Below, piece after piece: positions 46,978 through 58,073 of a stretch of 64,000 bases of DNA. This DNA is from Pleurotus ostreatus/Saccharomyces cerevisiae fusant. Taxonomy: Eukaryota > Opisthokonta. The stretch lies in NCBI GenBank assembly GCA_024196135.1, contig JAMQCK010000002.1, forward strand, positions 372,001-436,000. Reading direction: 5' to 3'. Position 1 is the first letter of the stretch. Each line of letters starts with the position of its first letter. The translations under genes were made by a program, and so were the position numbers. The notes under the pieces are model-generated. The model saw only the letters and a program-made list of their open reading frames with translations. It made no database searches and was not told where the DNA came from.

Positions 46978-47988
46978 CTATGACCTCCCATCCCCCATCT
47001 TCTCCTTCTTCTTCTCCGCCTCAAAGTGCTTCTCGGCGCGCTCGAGCAGATCGATGGAGACGAGGATCTTGGAGCCTTTCCACAGCTGCACGATGTTGAT
47101 CACGTTCTTGAGCGCGCAGATGGGGAAGGAGAGCAGCGCGATGAGCTGCGGCCAGGTGAGCTGCGTGAGCGCGGCGGCGTAGGGGAGCGCGGGGTGGTAG
47201 CCGAGGCCGATGGGCGTGTGGACCCATTTCATGAGGTAGAGCGCGACGAAGAAGAGCTCGTTGCCGGCGCAGATTATGAAGAGCATGCGCTGGGGAGGGG
47301 CGTGAGTTGGTTGGCAAAAGGGAGGGGAGGGGAGACGTACGGCGCTATAGTACAGAGAGAGGATGCGGCTGACGGAGCTCTGGACGGTCTTGTGGCTCGA
47401 GTTTCCGGTGGCGAGCGAACTTGCGGGGGAAATGAAATTAGCGCCCACACGAGGCGAGCGTGCACGCATCCTCACTCACCTATACATATGCATGTAGTGC
47501 GAGGAGAAGTCGAGAGCGATGAGGAACTGGAAGACAAGCGCGTATTCCGGGTACGCGAGGGTGAGGTAGCACAGCAGACATGATGTCGCGCATCTGGGGC
47601 AGGGCGATAAGCGCGCGCTCGACAGCAGCGTCCCCTGCGCACCTATCCGTGACCATGTCTAGGACGGCGCCGAATTTGGAGGACTGGCCCATCGCGCGCG
47701 CGGCCATGCCGTCGAATGCATCGAGGAGTGCTGACACAACGTATGCGACCGTGCTGTATTTCGGGTGGTAGCTCATGTAGTGTAGACTCACGGCGGCGAG
47801 TATGACTCGCGTGTAGCCTGGTTGTATTGTCAGTCCAACGTTCAGAAGGACGAGACGAAGCGCCGCGCACCGATGAGGTTGGGTACGAAGAGAAAGACAT
47901 TCTCCTCGTACGTCTTCTTGGTGGAGAGGTCGACAGCAATGCTGGCGTTCGTGACCTCGATGTTCCCGCGGCGATGTCGTAGGGCCAT
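46978..47988 (-). CDS. PIS1: Phosphatidylinositol synthase (CDP-diacylglycerol-inositol 3-phosphatidyltransferase)
   Basis: Joins CDP-diacylglycerol and myo-inositol to make phosphatidylinositol in the ER membrane. Five exons (47988-47871, 47817-47643, 47593-47480, 47419-47341, 47289-46978) give 265 aa. The CDP-alcohol phosphatidyltransferase signature D-x2-DG-x2-AR-x8-G-x3-D-x3-D is complete in DAFDGMAARAMGQSSKFGAV and the following LDMVTD. The next segments are hydrophobic (CLLCYLTLAYPEYALVFQFL), then HYMHMYSSLATGNSSHK as in other PI synthases, then LFIICAGNELFFVALYL. The C-terminus is Lys/Glu-rich (AEKHFEAEKKKEKMGDGRS). The acceptor at 47420 is CAAG. Diverges from a small unknown gene over 249 bp. 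Confidence 0.95.
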
Positions 47989-48237
47989 GGTGTGCGGCGG
48001 CGTCGGTGGTGGTGGTGGCGGCAGCGGGAGGGGAACTGGCGCGCGTGGGACAAATGACAGTGCTCCTGCGCTCCGTGCGACGCGCGCCGATCGACACCGC
48101 CGCTTCACGTCAGCGCCGTGACCGAGCCGACAGCCGAACTTCAACCACTCACGTGCAGCGCACGCTCCCGTCGAACCTCTTTACCTGCGCCGCCATGACG
48201 CGCTGGCGACCCAATCGCCTCCTCACCACAGCCTACC
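47989..48237. promoter_or_regulatory. Divergent promoter, PIS1 and the 140-aa gene
   Basis: 249 bp between start codons, shared by both genes. No TATA box is visible. Confidence 0.5.
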
Positions 48238-48758
48238 ATGACCGCCACCGCTGACGACGCCGTGCGCAACGCGATGGCCGCGTACACCGAAGTGCAGACC
48301 ACCGCGGCCACCACCCTCGATGCCACCGACCTCCGGCTGATGTCTGCAGTCAGCCAGGCTTCCGTAGCCCTCGATGCCTTGCGCGATATCTTTCCCGCGG
48401 CATTGTTCGAGCCACTCATCCAGCAGAATCTAGAGTGAATGCGCCCGCGACGCCTCGAGCGCATGCTAACCATACACCGCAGGCTCGTCGAGCAGGTGGA
48501 GAGCGCAATCGTCACCCTACTTCCCATGCCGCAGCCGGTAGACCTCGACGCGCTGGACCAGAGTGCGAGACCAGCCTCGTCGCTGCAACTGGTTCAGACA
48601 AAGGCAACAGAGATGACCGTACGCTATTCTTGCATTCAGCGAGCGGACTGATCTAACTTCGCGGCTAGGCCTCACTTGAGAAGCTCCTCATACCCAAGCT
48701 CACCTTCTCCAAACCCAGTGGCGAGAACATACCCCAAGCACCGCAGGTTAAGGTCTGA
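48238..48758 (+). CDS. Small helical protein of unknown function (140 aa)
   Basis: Three exons (48238-48434, 48483-48618, 48669-48758) give 140 aa. The protein starts MTATADDAVRNAMAAYTEVQ, is predicted to be mainly helical (heptad-like Ala/Leu spacing in LRLMSAVSQASVALDALRDI and LVEQVESAIVTLL), then has a short PMPQPVDLDALDQ linker, another helix (LQLVQTKATEMTASLEKLLI) and a C-terminal PKLTFSKPSGENIPQ. No signal peptide, no membrane segment. I do not recognise the family; size and helical content would fit a small subunit of a coiled-coil complex, but that is only a guess. The three exons fit together in frame with good splice sites, so the gene itself is likely real. Confidence 0.7.
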
Positions 48759-49779
48759 GATCTGGGTACGCGGACGAGTGTTTTGACTTCCTATGTTTTA
48801 TTGTCCATAGTCTGTACGGAACAGGAATATGTACACGAGAATACCAACGGACGCAAGATATATACCTAACGAGACAGAGTGGCATACCATGACCCTGGGA
48901 TGCACTAGTGGCATACCCAAGAGACCTGGGCAGCGACCCCACCCCGCCATATTCTAAACAGGCGTCTGGCAGATATACAGGAAGATAAGGAGAGAGAAAT
49001 TAGATCGCGTCGTCAATAGTGACCATCGAGGTCAACAGAGGGGGCAAAGTGCATGTGCAGAATGCGTAGGCCGTGAACAGTGCAGAGATCGAGGCTGAAG
49101 TTAACGATGGAATAAGACGAGTCGGATATCAACACGGTACGATAAGGCGACATCGTCGGTCGATGAAGTAAAGCGACATGGTCGGATGGAATAAAGCAAG
49201 TCATAGATAATAAGGAATACAGCACACCAAAGGCGCGCCAGTAGGAGTGTAGTACAGCTAGAGGTTCTAGTGATTGTCTTCTGTCATGCATTGCATTGTC
49301 TTCTTGTATGTAGGTGCGTGCCTGGCGTCTAGACGGCGGCGACGACGGCGGACAGGCGAGGTTGGTGGCGATGGTGGTGGCGGGCAGGCGGTGAGGGAGG
49401 CGAGAAGGCAGACGGCGACGACGCTGAACTGGGTATTGCGTTCAAGGATGGGCAGGGAGACGAAGGCGATGTTGAAAGCTGAATGATGATGAAACGAAAG
49501 GAGAGGGTAGGCCATTGATGGGCCCGCAACGAGTCGACGGCACGGTGCCCAAGCATACGGAACGAGGTACGGTCTCCCCTCCCTCCGTCGCAACCCAGGA
49601 GATCGCAGCCGATAGAAGCACCACCGGCAGTATCGTCGACACCATTCCCCCACCTTCCACACCGCCTTCCAACCCTTGCCCCGCGGCGGTCTAGACCCCG
49701 GCCGCCCTCATAAGGCCCCCCTCCTCCCCCTCCTCCACCGACTGCCCCGCCTTCACCCCGCCCCGCCCTGCACGCCGCG
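48759..49779. other. Convergent intergenic region, about 1 kb
   Basis: 3' sides of the 140-aa gene (plus) and the kinase gene (minus). Frames here are short or Pro/Arg-biased. No gene seen. Confidence 0.5.
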
Positions 49780-52700
49780 CTAGAAGAACCGGCGCTTGCC
49801 GCCCTTCTCCTCAGCGGTGGTCACCTTTATATGCACATGGTCCGGCTGCACGCCCGGCGCAGAACACGGCACGATGCTCTTGATCCACTCATCGCCCTCG
49901 TCCTCCTCCTCCGGGTCGCAGTCGTGGTCCGCGCACCCGTCGTAGTGCTGCCCCGTACCGCGCGCCGCAGGGGCCCCGGCGCCGTTGACGTGCACCATCG
50001 GCGGCGCGCCCTCCGCGGGTTCTGGCGGGTCCATGCTCGCGCAGCTGCACAGGATGCCGCTGCTCTTGCCGCGGCCCTTGAGCAGGTCGGTGAGCGTACA
50101 GCGCGCGGAGGGCTCGACGTGGAGCATGCGGCGGAGGGCGGGGCGCGTTTCGCGGGGGAGGAGGCGGAAGATGGACTCGGCGCCGCCGCCGTGGAAAGTC
50201 GCGACGCTGTCTGTGCGTTGGCGCTTGCGCTGAGCCTGGCCTGCGGGCTTGCCCGTGACCTGCGTGGTGACGGTCTTCGCCTGAGGTGCAGCGCCGTTGG
50301 CCTTCGGAGCGACACCGTTCGTTTGGGACGACGCGACGCCGTTTGCTTCAGTCGGCGTGGGCTGCTCGGTGGTCGCGGCAGGTGCTGAAGCTGCCTTAGC
50401 GGAATCGCTCTTGTGATGATGGTGGTGCTCTGGCAGCGTCTTCTGAGTGACGCGCGGCGTGTTGGGGTCGTCGTCGAGGACCATTGCTCTTCCATGGTTG
50501 ACTGACTGCCTCATAGGCAATGGCGGCAAAGGCTCTTTGACACCGTGGGCATTGCGCGTCGGTGCTTCGCTCCTGAATGGCTGCGCTTCGGGATGCGGCG
50601 TACGATGGCTGAGCGGCAGGGATTCTGTCGAATCGGCGGGACGCGGGTATGTCAAAACACTAGGATCCATCTCTACTCGTGGCCCGCTCAGGTCTGGCGA
50701 CTGAACAATCTCCAGCTCTGCTAGCAGCTATCAGCATTGGCCTCCTTAGAAAAACAAAAACAACACCCACCTCGCACACTGTTCTCTGACGGCAACGACA
50801 CCAAGCTCTGGCTCTTTACCTGCGGCGAGCCCGGTATCGGACTCAACAGCAAACTCGCGCGCAACTTGCGAATCTGCTGGGCGTCCGGCCCATTCACCGT
50901 CGCCTCGCTCGTCGACTTCGCATCGCCCGACTTCGACGACTCCTCCGTATGCGAGTACGACGAGTACTGCCGCGAGTATGCCGACGAGGAGTCGTACGAG
51001 TCGCTGACCGACGACGACGAAGCCGAGGACGACGCCGAACTCGAGCTCTGCACCAGCTCCGTGCCCGGCGGGAAGGCCACGAGCGTGACCGGGCCCTCGT
51101 GCGGGACGAGCTCAGCGCCATCCTGGATCTTGTGCGGGTCGCGAATCTGGTCGGGTGTGTGCATCGACGACGAGGGCGACGGTGACCCCGCGGACGACCC
51201 ATCCTGAATAGAGCCTTCCTTCGTCGGCGGCTCGAGCGAGTTGGCCCGCTCAGGCGCCGGACCAGGTGACGGGCTGGGCGTCGCCTTCTCCACAGTAAGC
51301 TGCGGAGCCTGAAGCCGGGGCTGGCGCTCCTTCTGCTCGCGTCCCACGCTCAAATCCGGGTGTGCATTGACGAAGGCGCGGAAGCTCGGATCCGTTTTGG
51401 GATCCTGGGAGAGACAAAGTCAGCCTCGCTTGTCTGCATTCATCCCCAACGCAAGACCTACGGGAATCTTCCACGGGAAACGCCGCAATATCATGCACAT
51501 GAAGATGATGGCCACGCTCCAGACATCCGTCTTACGCGGGTCATACCCGGACTCAGCTGGTGACAGGTTAATCGCGGTATCCATCTGCGAGTTGTTTTCG
51601 CGCACCACAAGACAGAACTTCGGGCGCAAGGTAAGGGTCACTGCCAACGATACCCGTTGCTAAAACGGGCTTTTTGCCGGGGTAGTGGAATACAGTAGCA
51701 GTACCTATAGTTGGATGCCATTAGCGAAAATGAACATGAATGAAGTCGGAATTCTGCCAGCTCACCGAAGTCAATGAGCTTGATGACATTGTCGGTCGTC
51801 ATAACACAGTTGTCCAGCTTTAGGTCGCGATGCGCAAGGCCGATCGAGTGCAGATACTCTACACCGTCGCATATTTGTCTGAACACGCAGCTAGAAGACA
51901 GTCAAGTCAGAAACAGCAGATATACACAATCACCCTCTACTCACTAAATCTCCGGGCGACACATCTTGCCGGTCATGACGACCGAGAACAAATCGTAAGG
52001 CGCGTACTCCATGACCTGAGTAGGAAAGAGTATTAGCATCGTGTGCCCGGCCTGCTCACGAGCGAACGGCGCCGCTCCAGAACACCGCCGGAGCCAGTAC
52101 GCATGCGGGCAAAGAAGACGCGAAGTCGAATCACGTGGGAGGACGAACAATGGAAAGAAACTATGCATTCCTCCTTCGGACGGAATAGCACAGTATATAG
52201 GGCGCGTGCGACTGCTGTAGTGTCACCGCCCCCTTGCAGGTACCGAGCCTCGTTCATGAAGCATGTTGCCATCGATGAAGCTATATCACTCCATCGCCAG
52301 CATATATGCGACGAAAGCTCGCGCAGTCGCCCTCCCGCCTTGCATCCCTCCCTGATGCCAAGGCAGAGAAGACGAGGAGGATGCGCCGATGAACGTGCGT
52401 GCACTCTAACTTTTTCGACTTACCTCATAATAGTGGCCATGGTCGCTGACAATATCGACAGTCTCGATAATGTTGACATGCTTGAGCGTGCTTCCAACGC
52501 AGAATTCGGCGGTGACCTGCAAGAACGCGTGAGCCATGGGACAAGGAAATACCATGTCGATCGCGGCGCATCACAGAATGAGCACAAGAAATTCCTGAAG
52601 CACGTCTGCTCGTCGCCGACCACGACGTACCCTCAAGCAACTCAAGACCTTACGCTCACCTTCTTCTGATACTCCTTCTCACTCTCGCCTATACGCTTGG

Positions 52701-53747
52701 GTCTGAACTCCTTAACAGCGTAGATCGTGCCGCCATTCTTGTTGCTGGCCTTGATCAGGCGTACAGTACCACCGGCGCCGGAGCCCAGCACTCGACCCCA
52801 CTTGCCGTATTTCTTGCCCAGGTGCGCTTGTGTCGCATCGGCGAGGGATATTATCGGTGCGGTGATGATACCACCCTTCGCTGCAAGATCGCCGGTCGAC
52901 TTGTCATGGCGGCGTCGGTGGCGATGTGGGCGCTCGTGGCGCTGTGGGCTGATCAGTGACGGTGGCGGCGTTGCTGGTGGTGGCCTTGGGGTGATGTCGT
53001 CGTCTTCCGGAGGTTGCTCAGTCGAAGGCGTGTTCCGTGGAGGTGGCGGCTGACCGCGTACGGTGCCGTCATCGAGTTGACCAGCCGGACGGTCACGATC
53101 GCGTCGCATTAGGGCGGAAGAGAGGCCTTTCTCGCGCCCTGTCGAGGGTTCGCCAGGCGTGCGCGGGGCGGAGGCATTCTCTGCCGCACGCTGATGGGCG
53201 TGATGATGGGGCAGGTGGTTATTGAGGAAGCGCTTGAGGTCGTGGAGTGGGCCGGTCTTGCCCTGGGGGTGCTGCTCAGGCGAGGGCGATTGCTTCGGCG
53301 AGGGCGAATTGGTTTGGCGCGGGGGAGAGGGCGGATTTGAGGAGTCGGTTATGGCCGAGGTGCTGTTGGCGGCCATGGGGGAGGAGAGGAAGGAGTTTTT
53401 GCGCGACGAGGAGGTGAATCGGAAGCGCGAGGAAGAGGGGCGCCTGTTGTGCTGAGGTGCGTCTGCGAACGGGCTTGGGGGCGGCTCTAGGAAGTCGTCG
53501 GAGTCGGATCGGGGCGATGGGAATGCGACCTGTGATGCAAGTGACTGTGAGAGGAGGATTGCGGGGGAGAAGCGTAAGTACACACCGCGGGCGAAGACGA
53601 CGCGCGCGGGCCTCCTGGCGACGTTGCGGGCCTCTGCTGGTGCAACACTGACTGGCGCGGCGGCGAGGCAGCAGCTGTCGGGGCGAGCTGGGGCGGGACG
53701 TGGGGATGGCGGTTGATGTGGACAGGGTCGGAGACGCGGATAGACAT
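49780..53747 (-). CDS. SAT4/HAL-type serine/threonine protein kinase
   Basis: Nine exons (53747-53586, 53529-52660, 52516-52424, 52015-51945, 51890-51766, 51704-51606, 51556-51462, 51404-50771, 50717-49780) give 1028 aa. The first 295 residues are Ser/Pro/His-rich. The kinase domain then shows [17 protein letters not shown], the ATP-binding lysine in [34 protein letters not shown] and [10 protein letters not shown], and [16 protein letters not shown]. Then comes a disordered insert of about 460 residues, and the family's C-terminal end [21 protein letters not shown] with [16 protein letters not shown] and HVHIKV. Related yeast kinases (Sat4/Hal4, Hal5, Npr1) regulate cation and nutrient transporters. 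The intron 52423-52016 is 408 nt, the longest I assign in the window. The first exon is inferred; an upstream in-frame start is possible. Confidence 0.9.
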
Positions 53748-56700
53748 CGAGGTGGTCGGAGACGACGAGCACGCTGTCGGACGGACAAACAGAGAGGAAG
53801 CAACAAACAAACGAGCCCGTCACGGTCAGGTCCTCGTCGTCGTTCGGGTGCACGAACACTTGGCCGATGGTGGATCCAATCCAATCCCGTAGAAGGGGTC
53901 ACCAAACCCTTCCGTAATCAGCCCGACGTCAAGTGCGCTCCGCGCCGCACCACATGATTGCCCCGCACTAGCCGGTCCGGCACTTCCTCATCAGGCAATT
54001 TTGCCCGGCCTCTTGCCGCCCAGCGGCTCGGCGCGCTCGGCATTCCTCGGCCTGCTCAATTCTTATCGCCACAATGTATTATTGGTGCCGCCGGCCCCTT
54101 CCCCGTCGCGTAAATACGCCTCCGTCCAGCAGCCTGCCGCCCGCACCCTCGTCTAGGTAAATATTCTCGCCCCCAGCAGCACCCAGCCAGCAGCCACCGC
54201 AGTCCAAACAGCCGCCTGCCGTGCTCTGTGCGCTGATAGTGCATCATCGCTCCACCACCTCGCCGACGTCCGCCGCGTCCGGCCTCTTTGTTCCCTGTTC
54301 CATTGTTTTTCCCCATGCCACCTGTGTGCCACCATCCCGGCCTCCTCCTCCGCATTTCACCACGTCACTCCTCCTGCCCCAACAGGCCCCAGCTCTTTAT
54401 GGTCGACGTCATCCCCTCTTGCATGTTGAACTTTGTCAGGACACCTGCAATCTTCTGCTTCCGCTGCCACCCGATTTTCAATGGGCGCCCTTGGACGGTC
54501 CCTCGCACGCCTTGGAAAACTTCGCTGACCTTTTTCTATCGGATTGCGGCATGAGCTTGCCGCGTACCGCTCTCCTACCCGCCCGCAAATCCCCCTCCGT
54601 GCGCGAACGGCTGACCAGCTTGCAGCTGCTGACCGACTCCTCTTCAAAGCCCTTCGGACTGGAATCAACCGCCGGCGTTTCATTCTCGCTTGGGAGTACG
54701 AGCACGCAGCGAGCACGAATCGCGCTCGGCTAGCGCATCCTCTTCTGGCTCTACTGCGGCCTCGCTGACCCATCGGTCTCGCTGCGTCCATCGACCCAGA
54801 TCGATAGCTATCGTCGCCTATCGGCCGCCCTCGGCGCCGCCTCTGCATGCGCCTCGCTTTTCCCAGCTCCCAACGCTCGCTTTTTCTGAGCAGCCGGCAT
54901 CGCGCCGTGCGGCGAGGGGCGTAAATCCCTCAGCGTTCGCACACGCAACGCTCTCTGACCGACCTTTTGCGGCGCGCCCCCTCGCGAAAACCATCAGGCA
55001 CGTCCTTGGTCCGAGCTCCTATCGCCAGCCACCACGTCGGTGCTGCACGTGCAGCGTCTCGCGGGCGTCGTCCGTGACGATGGACGCGCCTCGCTGGCGC
55101 CTCGACAGGTCTCTCCACCGACTCCATCCACGCCTTGTCGTGTAGGCTATCCGCAGAGGACTCCATAGACAATATCGGCCCGTGCACCGTGGATGGATCA
55201 ACCGGAGGGCGGGCGGTAGCCCGACCGACCGTCAATCAACCGACTTCACGCCCGCCATCGACGGCGGTGCTTCTTGCCAAGGCCGCCACAGCTGTATGAA
55301 CTTCTCGCGCGCTTCCTGCCAATGCCATGGGAAACAACGCGCTTCCCAATCGGTTACGATCCTCCCGGCGACTTGTGCGCGACTGCGACGATGATAACCG
55401 AACAGAACATCTCGTGCCAAGCATTTGTGTGGTCTGAACATGTCTGGCGTACGCAGCTTTCATAGAGGGTGCTTCAGCTCAGCGCGATGCGGCCGACCAG
55501 CGGCCGGCGTACGCTATGGACGCCGTTTTGCGTCAGATATCCTTTCCATCCTTGCGGTTGAGCTTGCAGTTGTGTTACGACCGAACCGGCAAGTAGCGCA
55601 TCATAATCTTTGGCTGACGTTCCCTGTCCTACGGTCGAAGACCCCGGTCCGAGTACTGTGGTTAGCATCTGCACCTTCGTTCATTCATCGCTGTCCGTCG
55701 CCTACCGCGCATCCCCCACACCCATCCTAATCCCTCCTGACCTCATCCCCACATACCCTCGCGTACTCGCGCCCGCCGCCACCACCCGCTTAGTAGCCAC
55801 GTTAATCAAGCAGCACGCCCGCACGACTTCACCCTCTCACAGGCTCCCACATTGGACACACGCTTCCATCATCGTCCACACGCCCACGCAGCTCGAGAGC
55901 GCGACGTTCACGTGATGACCCCGAGGCTCACGTTATGGTTCCTATTCAGGATGCGCACCTGCGTCTATCCCCAACGCTAGGGATCGCTATCCCCCACTTT
56001 TGAGAACATCTACCCCTCGCACTAGGGACCCGTCTCCTCCCGTCTCGCCCACATCCTCACATGCTCTCGGGGCTTCCTGCCTATCTAAAGCTTTGATATG
56101 TGTGTCCTCGGATCTCATTCCTATGGCTTCTTCAACCTCGGGTACCGCAGGGTGCTGGTGTTGTATGCAGCAAGATCGTGATCAATGAGAAGTAGGACCA
56201 TGATCAGTAGGAAGCAGGATCGCTAGCAATAGGAAATAGGATCACGAGTGAGAGGAAGCACAATTGCGGGCAGTAGGAAATAGGACCGCAGTCAATAGGA
56301 AGTATCATCACGCGAAATTTGGATCCACAGCGAGAACCTCTCGGGATACGTCTTCCTGAAGGCGAGAAGGGATGTGCGGGCGGCGTCAGGGTTTGTCGAG
56401 GGCGTTCGGGGCTCGCGTATGTCAAGTAGGTGGGTACGAAAGGACACACTGATAAGGCGCTGTATATTGCTGGGAAAAAGCAGCGAAGCCGGACGCCGCA
56501 TCCGAAGAGCGGCCACCGACTGCAAGCTCATGGGAAGTTCAACATGGAGGCGCCTGTGGGTGCCTCCGCGGCAAACGCCGAGATACCCACTGGGTCGGGT
56601 CGACCAAACTCTGCCCTTTGGTTCGCCTTGGCATCCCGCCTTGTACGCGTACGTGGATTCTAGTGCGCTGCCTTTGTCCTCGCTTTCGGTAGGAAGGGAT

Positions 56701-57970
56701 GTAATTAGACTTCTGACGTACTGAAGGGCTTGGCCAGCGTCTACCAGCGCGCTATCGTGCAGGGCTTGGTCTTCGCGGCTAGCGCTCGCCAACGCTTCTG
56801 ACTTGTCGTATACTCTATTCCTGTGCGCTGCTGTACGGCTATCTGTTTCGCTAACAATTGAGAGGTTTGCGGTATGTCAAGGAGCACGCGTTTTCAGATG
56901 AGGTGAGTAATTCGCCGCGCTGCCCCCCTGCGCGCTGAATGCATCTCATTGGCAGGTCGACTATGACAGGCCAATGTAGCGCCTGCGATATATCAGCTTG
57001 GACTATCTACTACGCGCCAAGAGCAGGCTTTGCAGTATGAGAACTGCGTGGGGTCTCGCGTAAGCGAGGACTGATATCGAGGGCTGTTCCTACTTGCATC
57101 GCGAAGCCACCGCGTTTATGAAAAGCAGGAGGCGAGTATCGAGGGAGGTTTGATCATACAGCAAGGTCTATCAGGGTGCAAACTCAGATGCTTCCGTCCT
57201 CCGAGAGGCGCTATGGGTCTTGTTTTGAGGCGGGAGATGAAGACCAGCTTGTGGCGAGCTGTTGCCTTACGCCTTGCACGAGTACTAGTGAGTCATCGGC
57301 AAATTCAGCGCTTTGAAGCCGTAAAGGCTTTGGTACCAAGGTCTGATATTCTCTCAGCAGGGAGACTACTCTCATCTCGTTCGTCGTGTCATCGGACAGC
57401 CTTGTCGCTTGTTGCGATCATTGCGCAGGCTCTAAACCCTTTCGACCGCCTCACGTTTTCCTCGAGGTCAGCTACGGCGACAGTTTGATCTTCCGCGCTG
57501 CGCTCCCAGGTCTCTAGCCGACGTCTGATGATCTCAACACGAGCTCATGAATCGGTAGGAAGACACTTGACGACCGGTGCGCGTGCTTGGCTTCCTGCTC
57601 AGAGGTCGTGGCTTCTGATCACAGACGTGGGACCCTCGTCGCTGTGCAGATCTGCGACGCTTGCTCGCCAGCTGACCTATGGCCTTCCCAGGTGCAGACT
57701 ATGGCCGACGTCAAGCATTGAAGGAGGCCGAAGTAGTCAATCGGCAAATGCCGATCACGTGCGATGTTGAACTTCTGGTTTCGGGTTCGGCTCGCACAGC
57801 TAGACTCCCTCGTTCCTCGACGCACTCTCCGCTCTCTACTTAGACGTCAATTGACTACACTCCGTGCTCCGCCGGCAACTGCGACACCGCAAAATGGACA
57901 CCGCGACACGCTGCTGTTCCGGACTTATCACCGCACCGCTCCAGCCCGCCGACTAACGCCTTGAAACTCG
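53748..57970. other. Gene-poor stretch, about 4.2 kb
   Basis: The largest interval without a supportable gene. The left end should hold the kinase promoter and the right end the promoter of kynureninase B. In between are many short GC-rich frames, a 22-bp tandem repeat (56179-56310) and minus-strand fragments that read like a charged coiled coil (IIRRRLETWERSAEDQTVAV near 57450-57530; MASASREDQALHDSALVDAG at 56792-56733). These may be remains of a decayed gene or transposon, but no terminal repeats or diagnostic domain were found. Confidence 0.5.
56179..56310. repeat. 22-bp imperfect tandem repeat, six units
   Basis: Six units of exactly 22 bp begin at 56179, 56201, 56223, 56245, 56267 and 56289. 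The shared core is about CAATAGGAA-TAGGA, for example TGATCAGTAGGAAGCAGGAT in unit 2. Confidence 0.8.
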
Positions 57971-57978
57971 ATATAAGT
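57971..57978 (+). promoter_or_regulatory. TATA-like element of kynureninase B
   Basis: ATATAAGT about 100 bp before the start at 58074, followed by a CT-rich leader (about 57995-58060). Confidence 0.4.
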
Positions 57979-58073
57979 GAAGCACTCTCGCACGGCTTCC
58001 CCCATAGTTTGCCTTTCCCCTCTTCTTCTCCTTTTTCTCTTCTTTTCTCTCTTCGGGTTCTCCGTCGTCTGCC

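Noticed and set aside
54221..54733. 170-residue frame in the gene-poor stretch
   Set aside because: Overlapping frames on both strands look equally open; composition is Pro/Ser/Leu-biased and no domain can be read.
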